DNA of 64,000 nucleotides, from assembly GCA_938004185.1 (NCBI GenBank), contig CALKWN010000065.1:620001-684000 (forward strand), written 5' to 3'. This stretch comes from an uncultured candidate division WWE3 bacterium. GTDB taxonomy: Bacteria > Patescibacteriota > WWE3 > UBA101185 > UBA10185. The stretch's first letter is position 1. Every line of letters starts with the position of its first letter. A program made the translations under genes and the position numbers. Shown in pieces: positions 18,657-27,758 of the stretch. Under the pieces are notes generated by a model. It ran no database searches. It was given only the letters and a program-made list of their open reading frames with translations, and was not told the DNA's origin.

Positions 18657-19943
18657 TTGGTGGGAAGAACGGAAAAAGGTAAAAGAATTTCTAGCTTAAT
18701 GGGTTTTGTAGATAACTACATAAAAAATCACGACATCAGAAAAATTGCTGTAAGCATCATCATTTTCGGGCTATCACTTCTAACTTTCATACATCTAACA
18801 ATAGCGGCTTTCCAGGAAAGATCTCTGGATTTTTACGCTTTTCTTACAGGAGCAAAAATTCTTGTAGAAAACAAGCAGGAACTATACAACCCATACGTCC
18901 AGTATCAAGTACAGGAAGAGCTCTTCAAAGAGGGCTTCGCATATGAGAGAGCTTTTATGGCTTACATTAACCTCCCTTTAAGCGCTGTTCCATACATACC
19001 GTTCCTAATAATACCCCCTCACGTATCTGCAGAGCTGGTACATTTGGGCACACTTTTGATATTAATTTACTGCATAACAAGACTCTACAAGTTCCACAAA
19101 ATAAAACCCCTGTCAGGTGTTACTTTAGTTCTCGCTTTCTTCTACCCGCTGTATTCTTCAATACATTTGGCTCAAATAGGGACATTGATCCTCCTGGTAT
19201 TAACAGAAATGTATTTAGCTTACATGAAAAGACAAACCACCAAACTATCTCTTCTGGCTTCACTACTAATACTAAAAATTCAGTATCTCCCAATAGTGGC
19301 TTTTATATATGCCATACACCCGGAAAGAAAGAAATATATCTGTATTGCGGGTCCTCTAACTCTTATTTTTCTTGCCGCCAATTATTTTATTATGGGGCCG
19401 GACCTAGTCGCTCAATACATAGCGCTACTGGAGACTTATCAAACAGTGCCGGAAAGGTTTGGGATGGCGTACGAAAAAGGCTTAGATATTTACTCAACTC
19501 TGCAATATTTTTTCGATGTGTCGGAAAAGATGAAGTTTGTGTTACCAATTTTTTTGGGAGCACACTTAGCTATGTTTTCATTCATGCGTTCATACAAATT
19601 CGATCAAAAAAGAAAAGATCTACTATTCTACTTCATCATACTTTACAGTTTAATACTGAGCCCCCACACCATGGCTGCTGATTTTGTTTTCCTCATAATA
19701 CCTATCATCGGCTTGCTTCATAAAACACGATCAAAAGTTTTTTACGCCATTACAGTATTCGTTCTTAGCCTTTTCTTTTTTTATACAGCCTATGCAACTC
19801 AATGGGCACATACAATAATGATATCCATATACGCACTACTCCTACTCTCCTCAACACTCAAAAAACCCGGAAAAATAGGGAGGTGGGTACAAAACTCAAT
19901 GGTGGGTGATCCTGGGCTCGAACCAGGAACCGCTCGTGTATAA
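18657..19943 (+). CDS. Polytopic GT87/DUF2029-like glycosyltransferase
   Basis: About 428 residues with roughly ten membrane helices. After the first helix comes SLDFYAFLTGAKILVENKQELYNP, the pattern of GT87/DUF2029 enzymes, which use polyprenyl-phosphate sugars on the outer face of the membrane. The start is uncertain: TTG 18657, GTG 18660 or ATG 18699. A TATAAT at 18648 would make a leaderless transcript beginning near 18660. The 3' end runs antisense into tRNA-Ile, so the last 14 residues (GDPGLEPGT and neighbours) are encoded by the tRNA complement. Confidence 0.78.
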   Translation: MVGRTEKGKRISSLMGFVDNYIKNHDIRKIAVSIIIFGLSLLTFIHLTIAAFQERSLDFYAFLTGAKILVENKQELYNPYVQYQVQEELFKEGFAYERAFMAYINLPLSAVPYIPFLIIPPHVSAELVHLGTLLILIYCITRLYKFHKIKPLSGVTLVLAFFYPLYSSIHLAQIGTLILLVLTEMYLAYMKRQTTKLSLLASLLILKIQYLPIVAFIYAIHPERKKYICIAGPLTLIFLAANYFIMGPDLVAQYIALLETYQTVPERFGMAYEKGLDIYSTLQYFFDVSEKMKFVLPIFLGAHLAMFSFMRSYKFDQKRKDLLFYFIILYSLILSPHTMAADFVFLIIPIIGLLHKTRSKVFYAITVFVLSLFFFYTAYATQWAHTIMISIYALLLLSSTLKKPGKIGRWVQNSMVGDPGLEPGTARV

Positions 19944-19975
19944 GACGAGAGCTCTGCCAATTGAGCTAATCACCC
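19900..19975 (-). tRNA. tRNA-Ile (TAT)
   Basis: 76 nt: acceptor GGGTGAT/ATCACCC, A73, CCA encoded. Anticodon stem CTCGT/ACGAG encloses loop CTTATAC, giving anticodon TAT for AUA codons, with A37 as expected for ANN-decoding tRNAs. Most bacteria read AUA with a lysidine-modified CAT tRNA, so this is unusual. A copy of its 5' half lies at 20119-20155. Confidence 0.9.
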
Positions 19976-20015
19976 AAGTAAATAATTTTTTCAAAGTTAC
20001 TAAAATTACACCTAG

Positions 20016-20155
20016 TACTTCCTTTGAGCCATAGCTCGCTGCGCTCACTATAGCATCAAACGTAAGATGAATACTTCCTTTGAGCCATAGCTCGCTGCGC
20101 TCACTATAGCATCAAACGTAAGACGAGAGCTCTGCCAATTGAGCTAATCACCCAA
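20016..20155. repeat. Tandem 52-bp repeat joined to a half tRNA-Ile copy
   Basis: Two identical 52-bp units (20016-20067 and 20072-20123) contain the core GAGCCATAGCTCGCTGCGC and are separated by four bases. The second unit runs straight into a 37-bp exact copy (20119-20155) of tRNA-Ile positions 19941-19977, its 5' half. In tRNA orientation the copy stops inside the anticodon loop at CTTA, which is also where each repeat unit begins (CTTACG). The fragment cannot fold as a tRNA. Confidence 0.85.
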
Positions 20156-20217
20156 ACATCAAACTAAAAACGACACGCCACTAAACCCGTCCTAACAACA
20201 ATAAGTACACGTGTAGA

Positions 20218-20559
20218 TTATTCTATTTCATCCGCCAAGTCAATTTCCTCTTTCAATGCCGTCTTGTCCTGAATATCCTTGTCTTTTTCAATCATTTGAA
20301 GAATTTCCTCGACAGTGTTTATTATAGCGGTCTCAAGATTATACTCGGTGTCATCGCTGAAATACTCTTTGCCTGAAATAACAATGTTAGCCTTAACTTC
20401 AAACATTTCGTTGGGAGCTGTGTTCAAAACAATTCGGGCAAATTTAGATTCATCGGGAACATTGCCAAACCTCTTCGACACTCTATCAAATTTAGATCTC
20501 GCCAAAGCATCCATACTGGGAGACACGGTCATATTGTCTGAAGTAATTTGATATTTCAT
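20218..20559 (-). CDS. hpf: Ribosome hibernation-promoting factor (HPF/RaiA, short form)
   Basis: 113 residues, the short YfiA/HPF type. It starts MKYQITSDNMTVSPSMDALARSKFDRVSKRF and has the alternating beta/alpha pattern of the family, then an acidic tail. The protein binds the 30S decoding region and idles ribosomes in starvation. No long-form dimerisation domain is present. Confidence 0.9.
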   Translation of the reverse strand: MKYQITSDNMTVSPSMDALARSKFDRVSKRFGNVPDESKFARIVLNTAPNEMFEVKANIVISGKEYFSDDTEYNLETAIINTVEEILQMIEKDKDIQDKTALKEEIDLADEIE

Positions 20560-20611
20560 AAGGTCATTTTAACACCGGTCGTTATACGGCAATACACCGC
20601 TGCCGGCGATT

Positions 20612-20839
20612 TTACTCCTTAAAATTTAGTACTTCATTAGCACGCTCTACCATTTCCTCAATATCCTTGTCGGTAAAACCGTGAGCTTTTGCCCCGGCCT
20701 CTAAAGTGTCAAACGAACTTGCCGCACAACCCACACAATGCAAACCGTAATCAAGCAAGACCTCGATTATTTCGGGGTGCTTATAAATAATCTCGGCAAT
20801 ATTCGATTCTTTTGTAATGATGTCGTTACTTTTTTTCAT
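20612..20839 (-). CDS. DUF1858 domain protein
   Basis: 75 residues: MKKSNDIITKESNIAEIIYKHPEIIEVLLDYGLHCVGCAAS is the DUF1858 pattern, with the CxxC motif (LHCVGC) seen in hybrid-cluster-associated redox proteins. The start overlaps the sufU end by 14 bases, so it is the last gene of the suf operon. A role in Fe-S or thiol handling is inferred from CxxC and location only. Confidence 0.82.
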   Translation of the reverse strand: MKKSNDIITKESNIAEIIYKHPEIIEVLLDYGLHCVGCAASSFDTLEAGAKAHGFTDKDIEEMVERANEVLNFKE

Positions 20840-21200
20840 AATCTTCAATTGCTTTTTTAACTGCAATAAGAGCCAGAGTCGCACAACCGATCCTACTCGT
20901 AGTGAGATTCAAGTTTAACATACCCAGCAAATCCTCTTTAGAAAAATTTTTGGCTTCTTCCAAAGTTTTTCCGATTAAATGTTCAAGAAGAACTTCCGAA
21001 GATACAACGGTAACAAGACAAGCGCTTCCATCAAAACGGGCGTCTTTAATAACCCCGTCTTCAACTTTTAACTGAACAACAATGTCGTCACCGCACATAG
21101 GGTTTTTCTTAGAAGAAGAAACGTCGGCATCCGAAATAGAACCCTTTCTAGCCGGGTTTTTAAAAATATCCATGATTTCTTCTTTGTAAAGGTCGTCCAT
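20826..21200 (-). CDS. sufU: SufU/IscU-like Fe-S scaffold or sulfur acceptor
   Basis: 124 residues from MDDLYKEEIMD. Three conserved cysteines are present: Cys36 (NPMCGDD), Cys61 (GSACLV) and one near 104 (RIGCATL). With the Asp after the first they match SufU, which takes sulfur from SufS and, with zinc, passes it on. The frame is open 11 codons further upstream, but this ATG follows the sufS stop by one base. Between sufS and the DUF1858 gene. Confidence 0.9.
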   Translation of the reverse strand: MDDLYKEEIMDIFKNPARKGSISDADVSSSKKNPMCGDDIVVQLKVEDGVIKDARFDGSACLVTVVSSEVLLEHLIGKTLEEAKNFSKEDLLGMLNLNLTTSRIGCATLALIAVKKAIEDYEKK

Positions 21201-21201
21201 G

Positions 21202-22422
21202 TTACGAAAGCATTTTGAGAGCCCTTTCAACACCCTCCGCTAACCTGTCTATATCCGATCTTTCATTGTAGATGTAGTAAGACGCCCTCACCGTAGCCGC
21301 CAATCCCAGCTCAACATGTAAAGGCATTGCGCAATGGTGCCCCGACCTCACGGCAACACCGGATGAATTTAACACGGCCGCAATATCGTGGGCATGAACC
21401 TTTTCTGAATAAAACGAAACCAAACCCGTCCTTTCCTCTGCATTCATCGGACCGATAATTTTTATTCCCTCGATAGAACCTAACTTTTTTAGAGTGTATT
21501 CATTCAGTTCAATTTCATGTTTTCTGACATTTTCCATTCCGATTGAAGAAAGATAATCGATCGCTGAAGCAAGACCTACAGCACCATCGACGTTAGGAGT
21601 ACCGGCTTCGAACTTTTCCGGTATTTGTGCCCACGTAGAATTTTCGTAGGATACTTCGTCAATCATTCCGCCGCCGAATTTATAGGGCGGTGTCCTTTCC
21701 ATTAATTCTTTTTTCATAAATAAAACACCTATTCCCATCGGGGCCAGCATTTTATGCCCTGAAAAAGCGTAAAAATCACAACCAAGATTCTGCACATTTA
21801 CGGGCAGATGAGGAACAGCCTGAGCTCCGTCAATACAAACTAAAGCTCCGACAGAATGAGCTTCTTTTGTAATTTCCCTGATATCAAGGATTGTCCCCAA
21901 AACATTGGAAGCATGTGCTATGCAAACCAACTTCACTTCGGAGGACAAATATTTTTTAAATTCCGATAGTTCGATTGTTCCCGAATTATCTGTTTTTATG
22001 TACTCTAAAACGACGCCGGTTTCTTTGGCCAAAATCTGCCACGGAACCATGTTGCTGTGATGTTCAAAACCCGTTAAAAGTATTTTTCCGCCGTTTTTCA
22101 GAGCCTCTTTTCCGGCTGAAAATGCAACCAAGTTTATCGACTCGGTGGTTCCCGATGTAAAAATAATTTCTTCCGGAACAGACGCGTTTATAAACGAGGC
22201 AATTTTTTTTCTCGCACCTTCATACAGTTCCGAAGCTTCTTCACTTAACGTGTGAATTCCGCGATGAACATTTGAGTTATTCTGCAAGTAATAATTTTTA
22301 ACCGCATCAATAACCTGCAAAGGTTTTTGAGAAGTCGCGGCGTTATCTAAATAAACTAACGGGTTTTCGTTAATTTTTCTTTCGAGAATCGGAAAATCTT
22401 TTTTAATATCAGAAATAATCAT
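21202..22422 (-). CDS. sufS: Cysteine desulfurase SufS
   Basis: PLP enzyme that takes sulfur from cysteine for Fe-S assembly. 406 residues. The PLP lysine lies in FSGHKMLAPMG (about 229), the active cysteine in RSGHHCAMPLH (about 364), and the N-terminal LDNAATSQKP is typical of the SufS/CsdA group. Four bases from sufD and one from sufU, in the order sufR-C-B-D-S-U. Confidence 0.96.
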   Translation of the reverse strand: MIISDIKKDFPILERKINENPLVYLDNAATSQKPLQVIDAVKNYYLQNNSNVHRGIHTLSEEASELYEGARKKIASFINASVPEEIIFTSGTTESINLVAFSAGKEALKNGGKILLTGFEHHSNMVPWQILAKETGVVLEYIKTDNSGTIELSEFKKYLSSEVKLVCIAHASNVLGTILDIREITKEAHSVGALVCIDGAQAVPHLPVNVQNLGCDFYAFSGHKMLAPMGIGVLFMKKELMERTPPYKFGGGMIDEVSYENSTWAQIPEKFEAGTPNVDGAVGLASAIDYLSSIGMENVRKHEIELNEYTLKKLGSIEGIKIIGPMNAEERTGLVSFYSEKVHAHDIAAVLNSSGVAVRSGHHCAMPLHVELGLAATVRASYYIYNERSDIDRLAEGVERALKMLS

Positions 22423-22426
22423 ACTA

Positions 22427-23014
22427 TCAGGATTTTACATCAGCCCGAACTTTTTCTCTAACATCCGGGTCTAAAATTTTGGCCACGATATTTTCAAAAA
22501 AACCTTCGGCAATTAAATTTTCGGCTTCGCTTCTTGCAAGCCCTCTGCTTGTTAAGTAAAAAGTTTCAGCCTCGCCCACTCTTCCGGTTGTCGAACCGTG
22601 CGAAGCTTTAACATCATCATTTTCTATTTCAAGTATAGGTCGGGTTGTGTTTTTGGTTTTTTCTCCCATAACCAAAGTTTTGTTATCCAAGTATGAGTTA
22701 GTCTGTGAAGCTTTTTTTCGGATGATAATTTTGCCGGTGTAATCAGATGAGGCTTGTTCATCCAAAATAATCCGGTAGTTTGTGACGCAGGAGGTACCGG
22801 CTACTAAGTGATTAGCGGTCGTTTTTATTGTAACAGAGACGTTTTTTCCTATCCTACCCAAAACCGATAATTCGCAACTCAAACCTTCTTTTTTTAGATT
22901 TAGTTCGATGTCGGCGGAATAAGACGAACCGTCTTTTACAATAAAAATATACTGAGTGTTTTCATCCGGCGTTAATGTAATATTCGGTTTTAGTTCGGAA
23001 TAAACTGATTTCAT
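22427..23014 (-). CDS. sufD: SufD, short form
   Basis: 195 residues, about half the usual 400 or more. The visible part is the C-terminal beta-helix and helical end of SufB/D proteins (ENDDVKASHGSTTGRVGEAETFYLTSRGLARSEAENLIAEGFF), with the conserved histidine of KASHG. The N-terminal domain is absent and no frameshift remnant lies upstream, because the start overlaps the sufB stop (TAATG). It should pair with SufB in the SufBC2D scaffold. Confidence 0.88.
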   Translation of the reverse strand: MKSVYSELKPNITLTPDENTQYIFIVKDGSSYSADIELNLKKEGLSCELSVLGRIGKNVSVTIKTTANHLVAGTSCVTNYRIILDEQASSDYTGKIIIRKKASQTNSYLDNKTLVMGEKTKNTTRPILEIENDDVKASHGSTTGRVGEAETFYLTSRGLARSEAENLIAEGFFENIVAKILDPDVREKVRADVKS

Positions 23015-24423
23015 TAACCTACGCTCCCTTCCATTTCAAGTTCAATCAAACGATTAAGTTCTACTGCGTACTCCATCGGAAGCTCACGAACGATCGGCTC
23101 GATAAAACCCGAAACAATAAGACCCATTGCCTCACTTTCAGAAAGACCGCGACTCATTAGGTAAAATAATTTTTCTTCGCCAACTTTGCTTACCGTAGCC
23201 TCGTGCTCAACATTTGCACCGCTCTCGTTTATTTTCATTAACGGAAACGTATCGGTAGCTGAGTCGGAATCTAAAATTAAAGCATCACATTCAACACGGG
23301 ATTTTGATTTTGGAGCCAAAGGAGTTATATCTACCAAACCGCGGTAGCTGGTTCTTCCTCCTTTTAGACTTACCGATTTTGAAATTATGTTCGACGAAGT
23401 GTTAGGCGCCGCGTGAATCATTTTTGCGCCGGCGTCCTGGTGCTGACCTTTTGAAGCATACGCAACAGACAACACTTCACCCCTAGCATTTTCTCCTACC
23501 AAATAACAAGAAGGGTATTTCATCGTGACTTTTGAACCGAGATTCCCATCAACCCACTCCATTATGGCGTCTTTTTCAACCCGCGCCCTTTTTGTAACAA
23601 GGTTATAAACATTATCAGACCAGTTTTGTATCGTGGTATACCTAAAACGGGCTCCGGGCTTAACAATAACTTCAACCACAGCTGCGTGCAGAGAATTCGA
23701 AGAATAAACTGGGGCCGTGCACCCCTCAACATAGTGGGCAAAACTCCCCTCATCAGCAATTATTAAAGTTCTTTCGAACTGCCCCATATTTTGAGCATTT
23801 ATCCTAAAATAGGCTTGCAAAGGACGTTTTACGGTCACTCCCTTAGGAATGTAAACAAAAGAACCTCCCGACCATACGGCACTATTAAGAGCCGAAAATT
23901 TATTATCTCCGGCCGGCACTACTTTTCCGAAATATTCTCTGAAAAGGTCAGGATATTTTTTTAAAGCTTCGTCGGTTGATAAAAATATGACACCTTCTTC
24001 TTCAAGCTCATTTTTAAGTGAGGAGTATGCAACTTCCGAATCGTACTGAGCTTTTACACCGGCAAGAAATTCTCTTTCAGCCTGAGGAACTCCCAACCGA
24101 TCAAATGTATTTTTAATTTCTTCAGGAACTTCCTCCCAAGTTCTCTTTTCTGTATCAGTCGGTTTAACGTAATAATAAATGTCCTGAAAATCTATTTTCG
24201 AAAGATCCGCTCCCCAATCCGGCATTTTTTTGGAGTTAAACACCTCGAATGCTTTTAATCTAAATTTAATCATCCAGTCCGGCTCATTTTTACTTTTGGA
24301 AATTTGTTCGATAATTTTTTCCGTCAAACCTTTTTCTGCTTTCAAAAAAGATTTTTCGGGCATATTGAAACCGTACTTTGTATCGTAAGTATCCCGAATG
24401 TCCTTAATATTTTTTTTATTCAT
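23014..24423 (-). CDS. sufB: SufB Fe-S cluster scaffold
   Basis: 469 residues from [19 protein letters not shown]. It has the full SufB architecture: [38 protein letters not shown], and the C-terminal [29 protein letters not shown]. SufB is the main site of cluster building in SufBC2D. The open frame runs 25 codons further upstream into sufC, but those residues are not SufB-like. Its start overlaps the sufC stop by eight bases. Confidence 0.95.
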   Translation of the reverse strand: MNKKNIKDIRDTYDTKYGFNMPEKSFLKAEKGLTEKIIEQISKSKNEPDWMIKFRLKAFEVFNSKKMPDWGADLSKIDFQDIYYYVKPTDTEKRTWEEVPEEIKNTFDRLGVPQAEREFLAGVKAQYDSEVAYSSLKNELEEEGVIFLSTDEALKKYPDLFREYFGKVVPAGDNKFSALNSAVWSGGSFVYIPKGVTVKRPLQAYFRINAQNMGQFERTLIIADEGSFAHYVEGCTAPVYSSNSLHAAVVEVIVKPGARFRYTTIQNWSDNVYNLVTKRARVEKDAIMEWVDGNLGSKVTMKYPSCYLVGENARGEVLSVAYASKGQHQDAGAKMIHAAPNTSSNIISKSVSLKGGRTSYRGLVDITPLAPKSKSRVECDALILDSDSATDTFPLMKINESGANVEHEATVSKVGEEKLFYLMSRGLSESEAMGLIVSGFIEPIVRELPMEYAVELNRLIELEMEGSVG

Positions 24424-25180
24424 TAGAAGGAGAAGAAACTTTAAGTTCAGAGTCTGTGTAACCGTACTCTTCAAGATGAGATGCCACTTCCTCACCACCG
24501 GTCTTTACTATCTCTCCGTTTAGCATCACATGAACAAAATCTGGTTTGAGATATTTTAAAATTCTGGCGTAGTGCGTAATGACCAGAACAGAAGAGTTTT
24601 TATTCTTAACTAAATAATTTACCGCATTTGAGACAATTTTCACCGCATCTATATCCAACCCGCTATCGACTTCATCGAGAATAACTATTTTGGGTTCAAG
24701 AATAAGCATTTGCAGCATTTCCATTCTCTTCTTCTCGCCTCCAGAAAAACCCTCGTTCAAAAATCGCTCTGAAAAAGACTGATCCATTTCGAGAAGCTTC
24801 ATTTTTTCTTCCATAAAATCTCTAAATAATTTGGGGGACAACGGTCTTTCGTGCGACTTGTTATAAATCATTCTTAGATAGCTATAAACTTTTACTCCCT
24901 GAATTTCGCTCGGATGTTGGAATGAAAGAAAAAGTCCTGCTTGGGCTCGCTCGGTAGGATCGAGTTTTAAAATGTCTTTGCCGTTAATTTTCGCGGATCC
25001 TTCAATTACACTGTATATGGAGTTGCCCATTAATGTTTGAGCGAGAGTACTTTTACCCGAACCGTTTTTTCCCATTAAAGCGTGAACCTCTCCGGAGTTT
25101 ATACTCAGCGAAACTCCTTTTAATATTTTTTTACCCTCAATACCTGCGGATAAATTTTTAATCTCGAGAGTGCTTATCAT
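24416..25180 (-). CDS. sufC: SufC ATPase
   Basis: 254-residue ABC-type ATPase that drives SufB-SufD conformational change. Walker [10 protein letters not shown] (37-45), signature FSGGEKKR (about 147), Walker [12 protein letters not shown], and H-loop VITHY are all present. Its start overlaps the end of the ArsR/SufR-type regulator by four bases. Confidence 0.96.
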   Translation of the reverse strand: MISTLEIKNLSAGIEGKKILKGVSLSINSGEVHALMGKNGSGKSTLAQTLMGNSIYSVIEGSAKINGKDILKLDPTERAQAGLFLSFQHPSEIQGVKVYSYLRMIYNKSHERPLSPKLFRDFMEEKMKLLEMDQSFSERFLNEGFSGGEKKRMEMLQMLILEPKIVILDEVDSGLDIDAVKIVSNAVNYLVKNKNSSVLVITHYARILKYLKPDFVHVMLNGEIVKTGGEEVASHLEEYGYTDSELKVSSPSNE

Positions 25181-25458
25181 CTGGAAAATTTCACCTTGCC
25201 TAGTACACAGTCATCTTCCCTATACGGGCATTTTTTTCTTACTGAATAAAATACTTCTTTGCCGGATTTACTATTCTCCAGTAATCCCGCAACCTTCATT
25301 TCTTTAAGGTGATAAGAAACTGTGGGCTGGGTAAGTTTTACATGTTCCACTATTTCACCTACCGTGGATTTTCCGGTTTTTCTTAAATATTCGAATATTT
25401 TCATGCGCGATCCGACACCCAAAGTGCCGAAACACTTTACACATGGGGTTTCTGCCAT
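25177..25458 (-). CDS. ArsR/SufR-type winged-helix repressor of the suf operon
   Basis: 93 residues from MAETPCVKC. Winged helix with recognition helix QPTVSYHLKEMKVAGLL. Cysteine pairs at both ends (CVKC near the N-terminus, CPYREDDC near the C-terminus) could hold an Fe-S cluster or metal. In other bacteria SufR senses Fe-S status with cysteines and represses suf. First gene of the operon, with a palindromic operator in its own promoter, so autoregulation is likely. Confidence 0.82.
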   Translation of the reverse strand: MAETPCVKCFGTLGVGSRMKIFEYLRKTGKSTVGEIVEHVKLTQPTVSYHLKEMKVAGLLENSKSGKEVFYSVRKKCPYREDDCVLGKVKFSR

Positions 25459-25499
25459 AATTGACTCTTTCCGCTTCCGCACTATACGAACGGACGCAA

Positions 25500-25529
25500 A
25501 TAATAGATAGATATTAATCTATATGTCAA
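25500..25529 (-). promoter_or_regulatory. suf operon promoter with palindromic operator
   Basis: On the minus strand TTGACA (25529-25524), 18 bases, TATTAT (25505-25500). Within the spacer lies a perfect palindrome ATAGAT-ATTA-ATCTAT (25507-25522). Position and symmetry fit a repressor site for the ArsR/SufR-type protein encoded next. Confidence 0.75.
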
Positions 25530-25575
25530 GGGAAGTCAATTGGGGTTGGTTGTACATTTTACCAGCACCCTTTAG

Positions 25576-25614
25576 ACACTATAGGTTGACAATTCAATGG
25601 GCCACTTATATAAT
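25576..25614 (+). promoter_or_regulatory. Promoter with shared ACACTATAGGTTGAC element, copy 1
   Basis: TTGACA (25586-25591), 17 bases, TATAAT (25609-25614): a consensus sigma-70 promoter. The -35 is the end of the 15-mer ACACTATAGGTTGAC (25576-25590), found identically at 39098 and 44004. Confidence 0.85.
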
Positions 25615-25641
25615 GCCGAAAATAAATAAAAGGAGAGAAAA

Positions 25642-26196
25642 GTGAACAAAAAATATGTTTTTACGGGGGCTGTTGCTCTGGTAACGATAATTTACTTAGC
25701 ACTCGTTATTCATTACAAAAAGTACGAAAATGAGTGGTTCGGAATAAACATATTGCTAATATCGGGTTTGTTTGCCGGTATTACAATATTCATTTTCACC
25801 AAACTGCGCTGGTTTCAGCACGGTGGCCCCACATCTTACAAAATGCTGGCAATACCGGTGGCCGGGCTGATCCTGTCGGTCTTTCTGGGACTGCATTACA
25901 CGGAACAACCCGCAATTGTTGTAAGACAAAGTGATTACCAATACAGCTATGCGTTGTCGAGAACCGGCTATATGTTTAGCAACCTAAACATCGGGAGTGT
26001 GTCTGATTCTGACAGCAGTGTCGATATAGATTTCGACGATGCGGAAGGGGAAGCTGTCGCTTACCTGTTTCTAATCATCTTGGTCGTGGTACTGGTGGTC
26101 GGAAGTGCTTTCATACCTCACTTTTGGGTTGCCTCTTGTGCCATACTGCTTGCGGTAATGGGAATAATGACATATAGAGAATACCTATTGGAGTAA
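25642..26196 (+). CDS. Small polytopic membrane protein
   Basis: 184 residues, GTG start after AAAGGAGAG. Five or so membrane helices (about 5-25, 35-53, 70-86, 140-160, 163-178). The Asp/Ser-rich soluble loop SVSDSDSSVDIDFDDAEGE (about 113-131) could bind cations. No family recognised. It has its own consensus promoter, shared in design with two other genes, which suggests common regulation. Confidence 0.75.
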   Translation: MNKKYVFTGAVALVTIIYLALVIHYKKYENEWFGINILLISGLFAGITIFIFTKLRWFQHGGPTSYKMLAIPVAGLILSVFLGLHYTEQPAIVVRQSDYQYSYALSRTGYMFSNLNIGSVSDSDSSVDIDFDDAEGEAVAYLFLIILVVVLVVGSAFIPHFWVASCAILLAVMGIMTYREYLLE

Positions 26197-26286
26197 TCTA
26201 GAGCCTCCTGCATACTTATCTTGATTCCGGTTAATAGCAACGGATAGAGATTTTATGTGGGAGGCTTTCTTCGTTTTTATATCAAA

Positions 26287-26748
26287 ATGTATAATTACCA
26301 CGTGAAAAAATTTTATCTTAAAACAACACTGTTCTGGGGCGTCCTGCTCATAATTGCTATCCTAAACGCAGTTATAAGAGAAGCGACCTACAAGCCCTTT
26401 TTAGAACCTTATATCGGAATGTGGGCACATCAAATAAGCTCCTTTACAGCAATAGCCGCATTCTTCGTAGCGATATACGTGTTCGTTAAAAAACTGGAGC
26501 CTGTTCCTTCAGAAAGAAACTTGATTATTGCCAGTTTTATCTGGGTCGTAATGACCATAATTTTTGAAACCTCAATGAACATATTCATCCGAAAACTGAC
26601 GCTTGAGCAAACACTCCAAACCTACTACTTTTGGCGGGGAGAAACTTGGATTTTGGTTCTTCTTTCACTTATTTTGTCACCCCTAATAGCATTGAAAGTG
26701 ATAAACAAATCTCAGCTAATCGGTCATCACCCATCCAACCGTCAATGA
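26287..26748 (+). CDS. Membrane protein of unknown function
   Basis: 153 residues from MYNYHVKKFYLKTT with four predicted membrane helices and short loops. Conserved-looking charged residues lie in VIREATYKPFLEPY and FWRGETWIL. No family recognised with confidence. The frame is open ten codons further upstream; the later ATG is preferred because it starts right before the first positively charged segment. Same strand as the following DUF1189 gene, 18 bases apart. Confidence 0.65.
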   Translation: MYNYHVKKFYLKTTLFWGVLLIIAILNAVIREATYKPFLEPYIGMWAHQISSFTAIAAFFVAIYVFVKKLEPVPSERNLIIASFIWVVMTIIFETSMNIFIRKLTLEQTLQTYYFWRGETWILVLLSLILSPLIALKVINKSQLIGHHPSNRQ

Positions 26749-26766
26749 CATGTTAAAATACAAAAA

Positions 26767-27660
26767 GTGAAAAAGATCAAAGCATTCTTCTACATAGCAT
26801 ACAAAAGCTCGGTGTCCTTTAAATATTATAAGGAAATACTTAAAACCCCTTTCGAATTCTCGATTAAATATTACGCGGTGCTGGTAATTATAGCAGCATT
26901 AATTACTTCTGCGGGAACATTTTTTATTGAGGGGCCAAAAATAAAGGCTGTAGTAGACGACACACTTCAACAAATTGAAAATACATATCCCGAAGAGCTG
27001 GTTCTGACGGTAAAAGACGGGGGATGGGAAGTAAATCAACCCCTGCCATTAGTTATACCAATCCCTGAAACATACAAACAACGCGAAGAACAGCAAACAG
27101 AAAACGAAGAGGAAATGAAATTTGAAAACCTTATTGTTCTGGATAAGGAAGGTGAGATCGGCGATCTCGAAGAGTATAAAACCATAATCTTAATTAATGA
27201 AAAAAATATTCTTGTAAAAGAAGCCGGGGAGCCGGGGGTATACCCTATTAAAGATGTTCCCGATACTACGCTAGATCATTCAACATTAATAAATGCACTG
27301 GGAAATGTAAGAAAAATTGCGGGCTACTTACTTCCTTTGTTTATAGTTTTGCCTATGTTTGCAGGTTTGATGGTTTACTACACGCTTTTCCGCGGGGCAT
27401 ACCTGTTGTTTGTCGGCCTTATATTATTTTTAGTGGGAAAGGCAACGAAAGTTAACACCTCTTACAGAAACTCTTTCAGGATTGCTCTGCATGCTATGAC
27501 TCTTTCGGTTATTTTTGAGACCGTAGTTTGGATGCTAAACCTTCAACTTCCTATGGGCGAGTATTGGTTTATCGGAATTAATCTTATTGCTGGGTTTTTG
27601 GCTTTGTGGAGGATGGAAGAGGAGAAAAGTGTAACCGGTGTTTTGGAAGATAAAAAGTAG
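26767..27660 (+). CDS. DUF1189 family membrane protein
   Basis: 297 residues, GTG start. A first helix (about 33-53), a large extracytoplasmic domain, then three or four helices at the C-terminus. The N-terminal FFYIAYKSSVSFKYYKEILKTP is the DUF1189 pattern. Function of the family is unknown. Probably co-transcribed with the upstream membrane protein. Confidence 0.75.
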   Translation: MKKIKAFFYIAYKSSVSFKYYKEILKTPFEFSIKYYAVLVIIAALITSAGTFFIEGPKIKAVVDDTLQQIENTYPEELVLTVKDGGWEVNQPLPLVIPIPETYKQREEQQTENEEEMKFENLIVLDKEGEIGDLEEYKTIILINEKNILVKEAGEPGVYPIKDVPDTTLDHSTLINALGNVRKIAGYLLPLFIVLPMFAGLMVYYTLFRGAYLLFVGLILFLVGKATKVNTSYRNSFRIALHAMTLSVIFETVVWMLNLQLPMGEYWFIGINLIAGFLALWRMEEEKSVTGVLEDKK

Positions 27661-27716
27661 GTAACAATACACGGACATTTTGGCGTTTTTCCTTGTGTCA
27701 CCACAGCGTTAGAATG

Positions 27717-27745
27717 TTGAAGGACGGGGGTTGGCGTGTTAATAT
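27717..27745 (+). promoter_or_regulatory. Promoter of tRNA-Asn
   Basis: TTGAAG (27717-27722), 17 bases, TAATAT (27740-27745). Predicted start near 27752, seven bases before the mature tRNA 5' end. Confidence 0.6.
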
Positions 27746-27758
27746 TTCAATGTTTCAT

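Noticed and set aside
19901..19943. Last 14 residues of the GT87-like protein as a real domain (GDPGLEPGT)
   Set aside because: Complement of tRNA-Ile; the gene simply lacks a stop before the tRNA.
20016..20155. Possible CRISPR array from the tandem 52-bp units
   Set aside because: Only two units with a four-base gap and no spacers; no cas genes nearby.
22427..24423. Frameshift splitting one SufB/SufD protein
   Set aside because: SufB is complete to its C-terminus and sufD starts with TAATG overlap in a normal operon manner.
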